Of a DNA stretch of 64,000 nt, positions 17,071 to 25,154 are shown piece after piece (within the stretch, counting starts at the first letter, position 1; every line of letters begins with the position of its first letter). The notes beneath the pieces were generated by a model. It was not told where the DNA came from. It searched no databases and worked only from the letters and a program-made list of their open reading frames with translations. The stretch is from contig BBYL01000034.1 of assembly GCA_001570385.1 (NCBI GenBank), forward strand, positions 1 through 64,000, read 5' to 3'. The position numbers and the translations under genes are program-made. Source of the stretch: Microtetraspora glauca. Its GTDB lineage: Bacteria > Actinomycetota > Actinomycetes > Streptosporangiales > Streptosporangiaceae.

Positions 17071-18042
17071 ATGGCGGAGTACGACGAGAACGAGGGCTAC
17101 ACCCGGGACTACCGGGATCGGTACGCGGGCCTTCAGGTCACGCAGTTTGATCCGGATGACGAGACCGGTGACCTTCCGGCTCCGGATTCGGTGGCCTGGC
17201 GGCTGTCGGCCGAGGTCTACGATTCCAACCGCGACTATGCCGACATGTTCGCCCGGTTCATGGAGCGGGTGGACACGACGAAGGTCTCCGCCGTCGTGAT
17301 CGGCTCCTGGCAGGAGGCGTACGACACCTCCTCCGAGGAGGTGGTTCGTCTCCTGGTCGACAACGCCGCACGCTTTCCGGCGTTGCGTTCCCTCTTCCTT
17401 GGCGCGATGCCGATGGAGGAGTGTGAGATCTCCTGGATCCACCAGTCCGACGTGACGCCGCTGCTTGAGGCGTTCCCACTGCTTGAGCGGCTGGATGTGC
17501 GGGGTGGCACGGGGCTCGGGCTGCGCCCGGTCCGGCACGAGTCGCTGAGGACGCTCCGGCTGGAGACCGGTGGCCTGCCGGGTGCCGTCGTCCGCGCGGT
17601 GGGCAATTGCGATCTTCCTGCTCTGGAGCATCTGGAGCTGTGGCTCGGTGTCGAGCAGTACGGCGGCGACGCCACTCTTGCCGACATGGAGGAGATCCTT
17701 TCCGGCGTGCGGTTGCCCGCGCTGCGCTACCTGGGGCTGCAGGACAGCGAGATCGAGGACGAGATCGCCGCCGCCGTGGCGACCGCTCCGGTCGTCGCCC
17801 GGCTGGAGACGCTCAGCCTGTCCATGGGCATGCTCACCGACGCCGGTGCCGAGGCGTTGCTCACCGGCCAGCCGCTCACGCACCTGCGGCGGCTGGACCT
17901 GCACCACCACTACCTGAGCGACGAGATGATCAAGCGCGTCCAGGAGGCGTTGCCCGGCGTCGAGGTCGATCTCTCCGATCAGGAGCAGGGCGAGGACGAC
18001 GGCGACGGCGAGGTCTGGCGCTACGTCGCGGTGGACGAGTGA
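17071..18042 (+). CDS. STM4015-family leucine-rich-repeat-like protein
   Basis: A 323-residue cytoplasmic protein with LRR-like pattern: FPALRSLFLGAM, FPLLERLDVRGG, HESLRTLRLETGG, LPALEHLELWLG, LPALRYLGLQDSEI, VARLETLSLSMG and LTHLRRLDLHHHYL, each about 25-35 residues apart. The N-terminal ~70 residues (DDETGDLPAPDSVAWRLS) and an acidic tail (SDQEQGEDDGDGE) flank the repeats. This matches the STM4015 family named from a Salmonella locus, whose function is unknown. It is the first gene of a five-gene operon with ATP-grasp-like, hydrolase and two radical SAM proteins, so it may recognise or present the substrate (inference). Confidence 0.8.
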   Translation: MAEYDENEGYTRDYRDRYAGLQVTQFDPDDETGDLPAPDSVAWRLSAEVYDSNRDYADMFARFMERVDTTKVSAVVIGSWQEAYDTSSEEVVRLLVDNAARFPALRSLFLGAMPMEECEISWIHQSDVTPLLEAFPLLERLDVRGGTGLGLRPVRHESLRTLRLETGGLPGAVVRAVGNCDLPALEHLELWLGVEQYGGDATLADMEEILSGVRLPALRYLGLQDSEIEDEIAAAVATAPVVARLETLSLSMGMLTDAGAEALLTGQPLTHLRRLDLHHHYLSDEMIKRVQEALPGVEVDLSDQEQGEDDGDGEVWRYVAVDE

Positions 18043-18072
18043 GCGGTCTGGACGAGTGAGCGGTCCGAACGA

Positions 18073-19236
18073 ATGAGCGGTGGACCGGCGCGGTTCGCCG
18101 TCGTCGGCACACCCGGCGACCGCAGGGTGACGATGTTCGGCGACGCGGTGGTCCGCCACGGCCTGCCCACGCCGATCGTGATCTCCTGGTGCGATGTCCT
18201 CGCGGCGGGTGAGGCGCCCATCCCGCCCGGCGCTCTGGTACGGATCGACTCGCCCGGGGAGGACGCGCGGGCCGACGCCCTGCTGCGCGGCCCCGGCGAT
18301 CCGAGCCGGGTCGCGGGCGGCGCCCGGTGGTACCGCACCTTCACGGCGGGCCTGGCGCGGGTCCGCGATCTCACCGAGGCCACGCCGTCGGCACACCTGC
18401 TCGGCGACCCCGGCGAGATCGCGGTGATGTTCGACAAGCGACTGACCCACCGGCGGCTCCAGGCCGCGGGCGTCCCCGTCCCGGACGCCCTGCCCGGCCC
18501 GATCTCCTCGTACGGCGAGCTGCGGGAGGCGATGGCGCGGCGGCGCTGGGCGCGGGTCTTCGTCAAGCCCGCCCACGGCTCGTCGGCCTCCGGCGTGATC
18601 GCCTTCCAGGCGCACGGAGCCCGGGTCAAGGCGGTGACCTCGGCGGACCTCGGCCCCGGCCCGTCGCTGCACAACTCGCTGCGGATCCGGACGTACGAGA
18701 CCGAGGACGACGTCGCGGCGATCGTCGGCGCGCTGGCTCCCGACGGGCTGCACGTCGAGCGCTGGTTTCCCAAGGCGTCCATCGCGGGCCGGGCGTTCGA
18801 CCTGCGCGTGGTGTGCGTGGCCGGGACGCCGACGCACGCCGTGGTGCGCGCCAGTCGCAGCCCCATGACGAACCTGCACCTCGGCGGTGTCCGCGGCGAT
18901 CTCGACGCCGTCGCGGGCAGGCTCGGGGACGCGGGATGGGACCACGCCATGGACGTGTGCGCGCGGGCCGCCGCCTGCTTCCCGCGCAGCCTGGCCGTCG
19001 GCGTCGACCTCCTGGTCGCGACCGGCTTCCGCTCCGTGGCCGTCGCCGAGGTCAACGCCTTCGGTGACCTGCTGCCCGGCCTGCCCGGTCTCCCCGGCAC
19101 TCCGGGCGCGGGCCTCGACACGTACGCCACGCAGGTCGCGGCCGTGCTCGGAGGACGGTTCGCGGCGTCATCGGTGCCGGAGCCGCGGCAGGAGCCGGGC
19201 GAGCGGGGCGAGGAGGAGACGGCGTGCGTGACATGA
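18073..19236 (+). CDS. STM4014-family ATP-grasp-like protein
   Basis: A 387-residue protein of the STM4014 family. The middle and C-terminal halves look like an ATP-grasp ligase: MFDKRLTHRRLQAAGVPVPDAL (about residues 119-140), ARVFVKPAHGSSASGV (about 160-175), VERWFPKASIAGRAFDLRVVCVAG (about 227-250) and VGVDLLVATGFRSVAVAEVNAFGDL (about 305-330), in the usual order of nucleotide-binding lysine, hinge and metal-binding E-x-N. ATP-grasp enzymes make amide or thioester bonds via acyl-phosphates; the substrate is unknown. It lies 30 bp after the STM4015-like gene and overlaps the next start. Confidence 0.78.
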   Translation: MSGGPARFAVVGTPGDRRVTMFGDAVVRHGLPTPIVISWCDVLAAGEAPIPPGALVRIDSPGEDARADALLRGPGDPSRVAGGARWYRTFTAGLARVRDLTEATPSAHLLGDPGEIAVMFDKRLTHRRLQAAGVPVPDALPGPISSYGELREAMARRRWARVFVKPAHGSSASGVIAFQAHGARVKAVTSADLGPGPSLHNSLRIRTYETEDDVAAIVGALAPDGLHVERWFPKASIAGRAFDLRVVCVAGTPTHAVVRASRSPMTNLHLGGVRGDLDAVAGRLGDAGWDHAMDVCARAAACFPRSLAVGVDLLVATGFRSVAVAEVNAFGDLLPGLPGLPGTPGAGLDTYATQVAAVLGGRFAASSVPEPRQEPGERGEEETACVT

Positions 19237-20054
19237 ACACGGTCGTGGGCAGCCACGACATCCTGCTGGTGACACTCGACACGCTGCGGTACGACGTCGC
19301 GGCGGAGCTGGCCGAGGCGGGACGGCTGCCCAATCTCGCCCGCGTCCTTCCCGGAGGGCGCTGGGAACGCCGCCACAGCCCCGGAAGCTTCACCTACGCC
19401 GCGCACGCCGCGATGCTCGCCGGATTCCTGCCCACACCGGCCGAACCGGGGCCGCATCCCCGGCCGTTCGCCGCCGTGTTCCCGGGCAGCGAGACGACCG
19501 CGTCCGGCACCTGGGTCTTCGACGCGCCCGATCTGCCGTCGGGCCTGGCCGCGGCGGGCTACCACACCGTGTGCGTCGGAGGAGTGGGCTTCTTCAACAA
19601 GCTGACCCCGCTCGGCTCGACCCTGCCGGGGTTGTTCGCGGAGAGCCACTGGGCGCCCGAGTTCGGCGTGACCTCGGAGCGCTCCTTCGAGCGGCAGATC
19701 GACTGCGCGGAAAGGGCGCTGCGCGATGCCGGGCGGCCGGTGTTCCTGCTGCTCAACGTGTCGGCGCTGCACCAGCCGAACTGGTTCCACCTGGCCGGGG
19801 CGACCCGCGAGCACGGTGACACCCGGGAGAGCCACGCCGCCGCCCTGGAGTACGTGGACCGGCACGTCGGGCGGCTGTTCGCCCTGATGACGGCGCGCCG
19901 ACCGTGTTTCGCGATCGTCTGCTCCGACCACGGCACCGCCTACGGCGAGGACGGCCACACCGGCCATCGGATCGGGCACGAGGTGGTGTGGACCGTCCCC
20001 TACGCGGAGTTCGTTCTTGACCGGGCCACGCCGCCCGCGCCGACCGGAGAGTGA
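19224..20054 (+). CDS. STM4013/SEN3800-family sulfatase-fold hydrolase
   Basis: A 276-residue member of the alkaline phosphatase/sulfatase superfamily. The N-terminal metal-binding strand is DILLVTLDTLRYD (about residues 12-24), the probable nucleophile region is SPGSFTYAAHAAMLAGFLP, and the C-terminal metal ligands are SDHGTAYGEDGHTGHRIGHE (about 233-252). No formylglycine-type C-x-P-x-R motif is present, so it is not a classical sulfatase; phosphate-ester or similar hydrolysis is more likely. The GTG at 19224 sits 5-6 nt after GAGGAG; the ATG at 19233, overlapping the upstream stop as ATGA, is an equally plausible start. Confidence 0.78.
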   Translation: MRDMNTVVGSHDILLVTLDTLRYDVAAELAEAGRLPNLARVLPGGRWERRHSPGSFTYAAHAAMLAGFLPTPAEPGPHPRPFAAVFPGSETTASGTWVFDAPDLPSGLAAAGYHTVCVGGVGFFNKLTPLGSTLPGLFAESHWAPEFGVTSERSFERQIDCAERALRDAGRPVFLLLNVSALHQPNWFHLAGATREHGDTRESHAAALEYVDRHVGRLFALMTARRPCFAIVCSDHGTAYGEDGHTGHRIGHEVVWTVPYAEFVLDRATPPAPTGE

Positions 20055-20055
20055 T

Positions 20056-21372
20056 GTGAACCAGACCGAGGACGGCACCGGCCGTCCGTACCAGGGCTAT
20101 GTGTACGCCTACCCGCACAAGACGGCCTACCGGGAGCTCGACCCGCGCCCCCGGCTCCGTGACGTGTGGGCGGGGGAGCGGACGGACGCCCTCTTCCTCT
20201 ACCTGCACATCCCCTTCTGCGAGATGCGGTGCGGGTTCTGCAACCTGTTCACCCGGACCGGCGCGCCCGAGGAGCTGACCTCGGCCTACCTGGCCGCCCT
20301 CGAACGGCAGGCGGAAGCCGTACGCGACGCGCTCGGGGAGAACCCCCGGTTCGTCACGGCCGCGATCGGCGGCGGCACGCCGACCTATCTCAGCGCGGCT
20401 GAGCTGACCCGGCTGTTCGACCTGACCGAACGCATCATGGGGGCTGACCTGCGGGCCGTCCCGCTGGCGGTGGAGACCTCGCCCGCGACCGCCACTCCCG
20501 ACCGGTTGGCCGTCCTGGCCGAACGGGGCACCACCCGCGTGTCGATCGGCGTGCAGAGCTTCGTCGACGCCGAGGCCCGCGCCGCCGTACGACCGCAGCG
20601 GCGCGCCGAGGTGGAGGCGGCCCTGGCCGCGATCCGCGCGCAGGGGTTCGAGGCGCTGAACATCGACCTGATCTACGGGATCGACGGTCAGACCTCGGAC
20701 TCCTGGCGGTACTCGCTCGACGCCGCGCTCGCCTGGCGGCCGGAGGAGCTGTACCTCTACCCCCTGTACGTCCGGCCGCTGACCGGGCTCGGGAGGCAGG
20801 GGCGGGCCTGGGACGACCAGCGGCTGGAGCTGTACCGCGCCGGTCGCGACCACCTGCTGGCGGCCGGATACGAGCAGGTCTCGATGCGCATGTTCCGCCT
20901 TCCCGGCCACGGCGGCGCCACGGAATACAGCTGCCAGACCGACGGCATGGTGGGTCTCGGCTGCGGCGCCCGCTCCTACACCCGTGACCTGCACTACTCC
21001 TACGAGTACGCCGTGGGCGCCGGTCACGTCCGGGCGATCATCGACGAGTACGTCCGGCTGCCGCGCGAGGAGTTCGAGGTGGCGAACGTCGGATTCCGTC
21101 TGGACGACGAGGAGCGGCGGCGCCGGCATCTGATCCAGTCGCTGCTCCAGGCGGAGGGGCTCTCCCGTTCCGACTACCTGAAACGGTTCGACGCCGACGT
21201 GCTCGTGGACTTCGGCGGGGAGCTCGCACGCTTCGCCGAGCGGGGATGGCTGGAGGCGGACGCCGTCCGGCTGCGGCTCACCGCCGAGGGGCTGGCCTAC
21301 TCCGACGCCATCGGGCCCGCGCTGTTCTCGGGCCGGGTCGTGGCGCTGATGGACGGTTACGAGGAACGGTGA
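20056..21372 (+). CDS. STM4012-family radical SAM protein
   Basis: A 438-residue radical S-adenosylmethionine enzyme related in layout to HemN-like proteins. The [4Fe-4S] motif is CEMRCGFC (C55, C59, C62), preceded by LYLHIPF. AIGGGTPTYL supplies the GGE-like SAM contact, and TRVSIGVQSF and NIDLIYGI follow as in coproporphyrinogen-dehydrogenase-like barrels, with a winged C-terminal part (RHLIQSLLQAEGLSRSDY). The GTG at 20056 begins 1 base after the upstream stop, with CCGGAGAG before it. Heme synthesis is unlikely given the neighbours; a peptide or cofactor modification is inferred. Confidence 0.85.
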   Translation: MNQTEDGTGRPYQGYVYAYPHKTAYRELDPRPRLRDVWAGERTDALFLYLHIPFCEMRCGFCNLFTRTGAPEELTSAYLAALERQAEAVRDALGENPRFVTAAIGGGTPTYLSAAELTRLFDLTERIMGADLRAVPLAVETSPATATPDRLAVLAERGTTRVSIGVQSFVDAEARAAVRPQRRAEVEAALAAIRAQGFEALNIDLIYGIDGQTSDSWRYSLDAALAWRPEELYLYPLYVRPLTGLGRQGRAWDDQRLELYRAGRDHLLAAGYEQVSMRMFRLPGHGGATEYSCQTDGMVGLGCGARSYTRDLHYSYEYAVGAGHVRAIIDEYVRLPREEFEVANVGFRLDDEERRRRHLIQSLLQAEGLSRSDYLKRFDADVLVDFGGELARFAERGWLEADAVRLRLTAEGLAYSDAIGPALFSGRVVALMDGYEER

Positions 21373-22316
21373 ACGACAGGATCCGGCTCCCGCTCGTGCT
21401 CTCGGACCCCGGTCTCCGCTGCCGGTCGGAGACCCGGCCCACAGGGGGTCGTGACCAGGATGGGCATCTGTCGATCCTGTACCGGGGCCCGCTGGCGAGT
21501 TGCGACTACGACTGCGCGTACTGCCCCTTCGCCAAGCGGCGGGACAGTCCGGAGCGGCTGCGTGCCGACCGGGCGGCGCTGGAGCGCTTCACGGCGTGGG
21601 TGGCCGGGCGCGATCATCCGGTCTCCGTGCTCTTCACGCCATGGGGCGAGGGCCTGGTCCGCTCCTGGTACCGGAAGGCCATGGTCGAGCTCAGCCACCT
21701 CTCCCACGTGCGGAGGGTGGTCATCCAGACGAACCTGAGCTGCCGCACCGGCTGGCTCGACGAGGCCGATCTCACCCGGCTGGCGCTGTGGGTGACCTGT
21801 CACCCGAGCCAGGTGGCCTACGACCGGTTCCTCGCCAAGTGCCGCGACCTGACCGGACACGGCGTACGGCACAGCGTGGGCATCGTCGGCCACCCCGACC
21901 ACCTCGGCACCGCCCGCAGACTGCGGGCCGACCTGCCCGCGAGCACCTACCTGTGGGTGAACGCCGAGGAGGGGCGCGTGTACACCGACGACGAGGCGGC
22001 GGAGTGGGCCGTGATCGACCCGCTGTTCGGCTACAGCCGATTCGCGCACGCGAGCGCCGGGCTGGCCTGCCGTACCGGTGAGACCGTGGTCTCGGTGATC
22101 GGCGACGGCACGGTCCGGCGGTGCCACTTCGTCCCCGAGGTGATCGGCAACCTCTACGACGGGTCGTTCGACCGGGCGCTGCGGCCCCGGCCGTGTCCCG
22201 CGGCCACCTGCGACTGCCACATCGGGTACGTCCACCTGGAGCCGCTCGGCCTGTACGACGTGTTCGCCGGCGGGATCCTCGAACGGATCCCGGCCGGGCG
22301 GCCCGCCCGGGCCTGA
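21369..22316 (+). CDS. STM4011-family radical SAM protein
   Basis: A 315-residue radical SAM protein. The N-terminal cluster motif is CDYDCAYC (C45, C49, C52). A second group of cysteines near the C-terminus (C252, C276, C281, C283, in RRCHFVP and PCPAATCDCHIGY) looks like an auxiliary-cluster or SPASM/twitch-type region, as found in peptide-modifying members. The GTG at 21369 overlaps the stop of the STM4012-like gene (GTGA), showing translational coupling and a probable joint function. It is the last gene of the operon; the convergent DUF6745 gene ends 21 bp later. Confidence 0.85.
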   Translation: MNDRIRLPLVLSDPGLRCRSETRPTGGRDQDGHLSILYRGPLASCDYDCAYCPFAKRRDSPERLRADRAALERFTAWVAGRDHPVSVLFTPWGEGLVRSWYRKAMVELSHLSHVRRVVIQTNLSCRTGWLDEADLTRLALWVTCHPSQVAYDRFLAKCRDLTGHGVRHSVGIVGHPDHLGTARRLRADLPASTYLWVNAEEGRVYTDDEAAEWAVIDPLFGYSRFAHASAGLACRTGETVVSVIGDGTVRRCHFVPEVIGNLYDGSFDRALRPRPCPAATCDCHIGYVHLEPLGLYDVFAGGILERIPAGRPARA

Positions 22317-22337
22317 ACGCGCGTCGCGAGGCGGTGG

Positions 22338-23504
22338 TCAGGTCTCGCGCTCGGGGCGGTACTCCTCCTCCGTGACACCGAAGGTCCAGGCCACGCCTTG
22401 CCGCGCCCGTACGACCCATGGGGGCACTCGCAGGAAGTAGGTGCGGCGGGTGCCGTCCGGCTCGGGGGTGGAGTTGACCACCTCGACCATGAGGACGTCC
22501 TCGTCGTCGGGCAGGGCGATCCGCCACAGCACGCCCGTCTCGTCGGCGTGGATCGGGGACGCGCCGGAGTCGGCGAGGTAGCGGTCATAGCCGAAGTGCT
22601 CCAGCATGACCCGGCGCAGCTCGGCGTTGCTCTCGGAGCGGATGCGCCCGGCGTCCAGCGTGGCCATGGTCGCGCCGAAATCGGCGGGGACGGGCATCCC
22701 GTGCCACGCCTGCAGCGCGAAGCCGTCGGCGAAGAGCATCGCGGGGCCGTCGGCCCGGTGGAGGCGTCCGAGGTCGTCGAGGTGCAGCTCCACGGGCCGC
22801 TCGCACAGCAGCGCGACGCGTTCGAACGGCCACCACCATCCGGCCGCCCGCGCGACCTGGCAGAGGGCGCCGAGCGCGGACCGCTCCGTCTCGGCGACTC
22901 CGGACAGGATCTCGCGGACCACTCCGGCGTCGGGCGCGAAGACGCAGAGCCACGCGGCGTCGTGCTGGCCGAGGACGGCGTCGAGCGTCACCCGGCGCAG
23001 CAACTCGTCCGTCTCGGCGATCGCCCGCCGGATCTCGAGGACCAGCCGGTTCACCGGGGGCCACAGCTCGCCGCCGCTCGACGCCCAGGCGCCCGACCAG
23101 CCGGCCGGGCCGAGCGCCTCATGGACGGCGCGGCGCGCGCGTTCCCACGGCCCGGTGCGTACGGAGTCACGGACGCTCCGGCCGGCGGGAGCCGTACCGA
23201 CCTGAGCCAGGACCTGGTCGGCGGCCTGGTCGAGCCCTGCGGCGATGATCGCCGCGCGCGCTTCCGGGCCGCCGGACAGCGCGGCGGCCGCGACGGCTCC
23301 GGCCGCCGGGGAGTCGAACCAGAGGATGTGCTCGGGCTCGGACAGCCCGGCGTCGCGGTAGGCGCGCCGTACGCCGTCTTCGGCGGCGGCACGGTCGGCG
23401 GGGCCGGTGGCGAGCGCGGCCTTGCGCCAGGTGACGGTCACCTCGGCCGTGGTGAGGGACGTGGTGAGGGACGTGGTGAGGGACGTGGTGAGATCGGTCG
23501 TCAT
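22338..23504 (-). CDS. DUF6745-domain protein
   Basis: A 388-residue protein that I assign to DUF6745 from its layout: an N-terminal VTWRKAALATGPADRAAAEDGVRRAYRDAGL, a middle region with PWERARRAVHEALGPAGW, and the hallmark LGRLHRADGPAMLFADGFALQAWHG (about residues 230-256). No catalytic motif is known for this family. The ATG at 23504 shares one base with the upstream stop (TGATG), so it is coupled to the small gene at 23830. The first 20 residues contain a repeated LTTS block. Convergent with the STM4011 operon. Confidence 0.72.
   Translation of the reverse strand: MTTDLTTSLTTSLTTSLTTAEVTVTWRKAALATGPADRAAAEDGVRRAYRDAGLSEPEHILWFDSPAAGAVAAAALSGGPEARAAIIAAGLDQAADQVLAQVGTAPAGRSVRDSVRTGPWERARRAVHEALGPAGWSGAWASSGGELWPPVNRLVLEIRRAIAETDELLRRVTLDAVLGQHDAAWLCVFAPDAGVVREILSGVAETERSALGALCQVARAAGWWWPFERVALLCERPVELHLDDLGRLHRADGPAMLFADGFALQAWHGMPVPADFGATMATLDAGRIRSESNAELRRVMLEHFGYDRYLADSGASPIHADETGVLWRIALPDDEDVLMVEVVNSTPEPDGTRRTYFLRVPPWVVRARQGVAWTFGVTEEEYRPERET
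23449..23488. repeat. 12-bp tandem repeat in the N-terminal coding region of the DUF6745 gene
   Basis: Three and a third copies of GTGGTGAGGGAC on the + strand encode LTTS repeats in the first 20 residues of the minus-strand protein. The unit is a multiple of three, so copy changes would not break the frame. It is probably a slippage product in a disordered tail. Confidence 0.7.
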
Positions 23505-23830
23505 CAGTCGGCCACCACGCGGAACGCTCCGGGGACGTACTCGCGCTGCCTGATCACGCGGTACCACCCCTTCGGGAGGGAGATCGCGTCGTGCTCCTCG
23601 TGCACGAGCCGCCCGCCCGAGGGCAGGTGCAGGAAGCCGGGGTTACGCGGGCTCGGATCGAGCAGCAGGGTGCCGGGACCGGGGATCGCATGGGCATGGC
23701 CTGTCGCCTCTCCCAGGGCGAGGACGAGGCGGCCACGCGCGTCTCGCGGCCGCGGTGGCAGCGTCCGCGCCTCCGTGGGCACGGCCTCCTCGGCCACAGG
23801 AACGATCAGGATGTCTCCCTGCCGGTACAC
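23504..23830 (-). CDS. Small conserved protein coupled to DUF6745
   Basis: A 108-residue cytoplasmic protein beginning VYRQGDILIVPV and ending HEEHDAISLPKGWYRVIRQREYVPGAFRVVAD, with LALGEATGHAHAIPG in between. I recognise this type as a conserved small protein of unknown function that occurs next to DUF6745 in actinobacteria; the repeated G-H-A-H and H-E-E-H segments may bind metal (inference). The GTG at 23830 has a perfect AAAGGAG 6 nt upstream, which fixes the start. The frame otherwise runs much further upstream without homology. Confidence 0.7.
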   Translation of the reverse strand: MYRQGDILIVPVAEEAVPTEARTLPPRPRDARGRLVLALGEATGHAHAIPGPGTLLLDPSPRNPGFLHLPSGGRLVHEEHDAISLPKGWYRVIRQREYVPGAFRVVAD

Positions 23831-23966
23831 GACGGCTCCTTTCGGTTGCTGATCGCGAAGATAGGGGACACGGCTGACATTCCGCACACTGCCCGGCCAT
23901 TGCCGTACGGCTCGTAGGCTGACATGCCGATACGTGACGGGACGGGACGGCCACCGGGAGGCACAC

Positions 23967-24455
23967 GTGATCGACGATCTGGATCGCCGGATCATCCAGA
24001 CGCTCACCCGTGACGGGCGCGCCCCGTACACGGCGCTGGCCCGTGAGCTGGGCATCGCCGAGGCCACGGTCCGCCAGCGGGTCGGCCGCCTGCAGGAGAG
24101 CGGTCTGCTGCGCATCGTCGCGCTGTGCAACCCGCTCACGCTCGGCCACCAGTCCGTCCGCCTGATGATCCGGGTGCGCGATCTCACGCCCCGGGCGGTG
24201 GCCAAGAGCCTGACGGACATGGCGATGATCAACCACGTCGCCCTGTGCGCGGGCAGCCAGGACATCTTCGTGGAGGCGACCTGCCGGGACCAGGCGCAGC
24301 TCGTCCGCCTGCTCGATGAGATCCGCATGCTGCCCGGAGTGTCCGGCGTCCAGGTGCTCCTCCTGCTGGAGCTGTTCAAGGACTACTCGTGGAACGGGCT
24401 CTCCTCGGCGGTGGGCCGGGGCGTCACCGCGGAAGAATCTGATCACCTGGCCTGA
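23967..24455 (+). CDS. Lrp/AsnC-family transcriptional regulator
   Basis: A 162-residue DNA-binding protein. The N-terminal helix-turn-helix reads DDLDRRIIQTLTRDGRAPYTALARELGIAEATVRQRVGRLQESG. It is followed by a RAM/AsnC_trans_reg effector domain (VALCAGSQDIFVEATCRDQAQLVRLLDEI). Such proteins sense amino acids or related compounds and form octamers. The GTG at 23967 follows GGGAGG by 5 nt. Its last 32 bp overlap the end of the opposing AsnC gene. It probably controls the divergent small-protein/DUF6745 pair or the ABC operon; which one is not decidable here. Confidence 0.85.
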   Translation: MIDDLDRRIIQTLTRDGRAPYTALARELGIAEATVRQRVGRLQESGLLRIVALCNPLTLGHQSVRLMIRVRDLTPRAVAKSLTDMAMINHVALCAGSQDIFVEATCRDQAQLVRLLDEIRMLPGVSGVQVLLLLELFKDYSWNGLSSAVGRGVTAEESDHLA

Positions 24456-24912
24456 CCGGCACCTCGCGGAACCCGGCCCAGAGATAGGTGTCCTTGAGCA
24501 CTTCGAGGACCGTCAGCGCCTCCGCGTGCTCGACGCCGTTGATCCGTCTGACCCGCTCGGTGAGCAGCTCCGCGAGGTGGCTGATGTCCTGGCACCGCAC
24601 GTCCGCGATCAGGTCGTAGGGCCCCACGCAGGAGGCCACGTACTGCACCTCCGCCATCCGGGACAGCTCGCGGGCGACCAGCGCGACGGGGATGTGCTGG
24701 ACCCTGACCGCGAGGTGGACCTCCAGCTGGCCCATCTTCACCGCGTCCGTCATGCCGACGACCTGGACGACGCCGCGGCGGTTCAGGCGCCGGAACCTGG
24801 CCCGTACGGCGGCCTCGGACAGTCCGATGGAACGGCCGATCTCGCCGAACGAGCGGCGTCCGTCGACGCGCAACTGGTCGATGATGTGCCGATCAAGGTC
24901 GTCGATCATCAC
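24424..24912 (-). CDS. Lrp/AsnC-family transcriptional regulator
   Basis: A second 162-residue Lrp/AsnC regulator. The helix-turn-helix region is DDLDRHIIDQLRVDGRRSFGEIGRSIGLSEAAVRARFRRL, with an AsnC effector domain behind (VASCVGPYDLIADVRCQDISHLAELL). It resembles its convergent neighbour in length and layout but differs in most positions, so the pair is old. It is divergent from the polyamine-type ABC operon, the usual place for a dedicated regulator, which makes it the best candidate to control 25151-31252 (inference). Confidence 0.87.
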   Translation of the reverse strand: MMIDDLDRHIIDQLRVDGRRSFGEIGRSIGLSEAAVRARFRRLNRRGVVQVVGMTDAVKMGQLEVHLAVRVQHIPVALVARELSRMAEVQYVASCVGPYDLIADVRCQDISHLAELLTERVRRINGVEHAEALTVLEVLKDTYLWAGFREVPVRPGDQILPR

Positions 24913-25115
24913 ATGCCCCTTCGGCGGCTGATTTCCCAGGCGTTAACCCGCCCTTAGCGCGATTTTCGTCAGAATAGCGGTCCCTTTCCGCTGATATCGC
25001 ACCTGCCGCCTATGGTGACAAGGACCACTCAGGGCCAGCATTGGTGCCCATCCGCTCCAGGTCGTCCCCGCCCGACCGCCGGTGTTCCTCCCGGGAGCGT
25101 AGAAAGGACTGATTC

Positions 25116-25154
25116 ATGTATCCGACGTCGCCTGCCCCGGTGGGCGTCTCGTGA
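25116..25154 (+). CDS. Possible 12-residue leader ORF overlapping the ABC permease start
   Basis: ATG TAT CCG ... TCG TGA encodes MYPTSPAPVGVS. AAAGGA stands about 8 nt upstream, a much better ribosome site than any before the permease GTG at 25151, and the leader's TGA overlaps that GTG (TCGTGA). This geometry suggests translational coupling: ribosomes would enter at the leader and restart on the permease. Expression is not proven; a short ORF can arise by chance. Confidence 0.4.
   Translation: MYPTSPAPVGVS

Noticed and set aside
19224..20054. A classical formylglycine sulfatase
   Set aside because: No C/S-x-P-x-R motif; the fold and metal residues fit the STM4013-type hydrolase better.
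20056..21372. Coproporphyrinogen dehydrogenase HemN/HemW
   Set aside because: The Cys motif and barrel are similar, but neighbours and C-terminal part match the STM4012 family.
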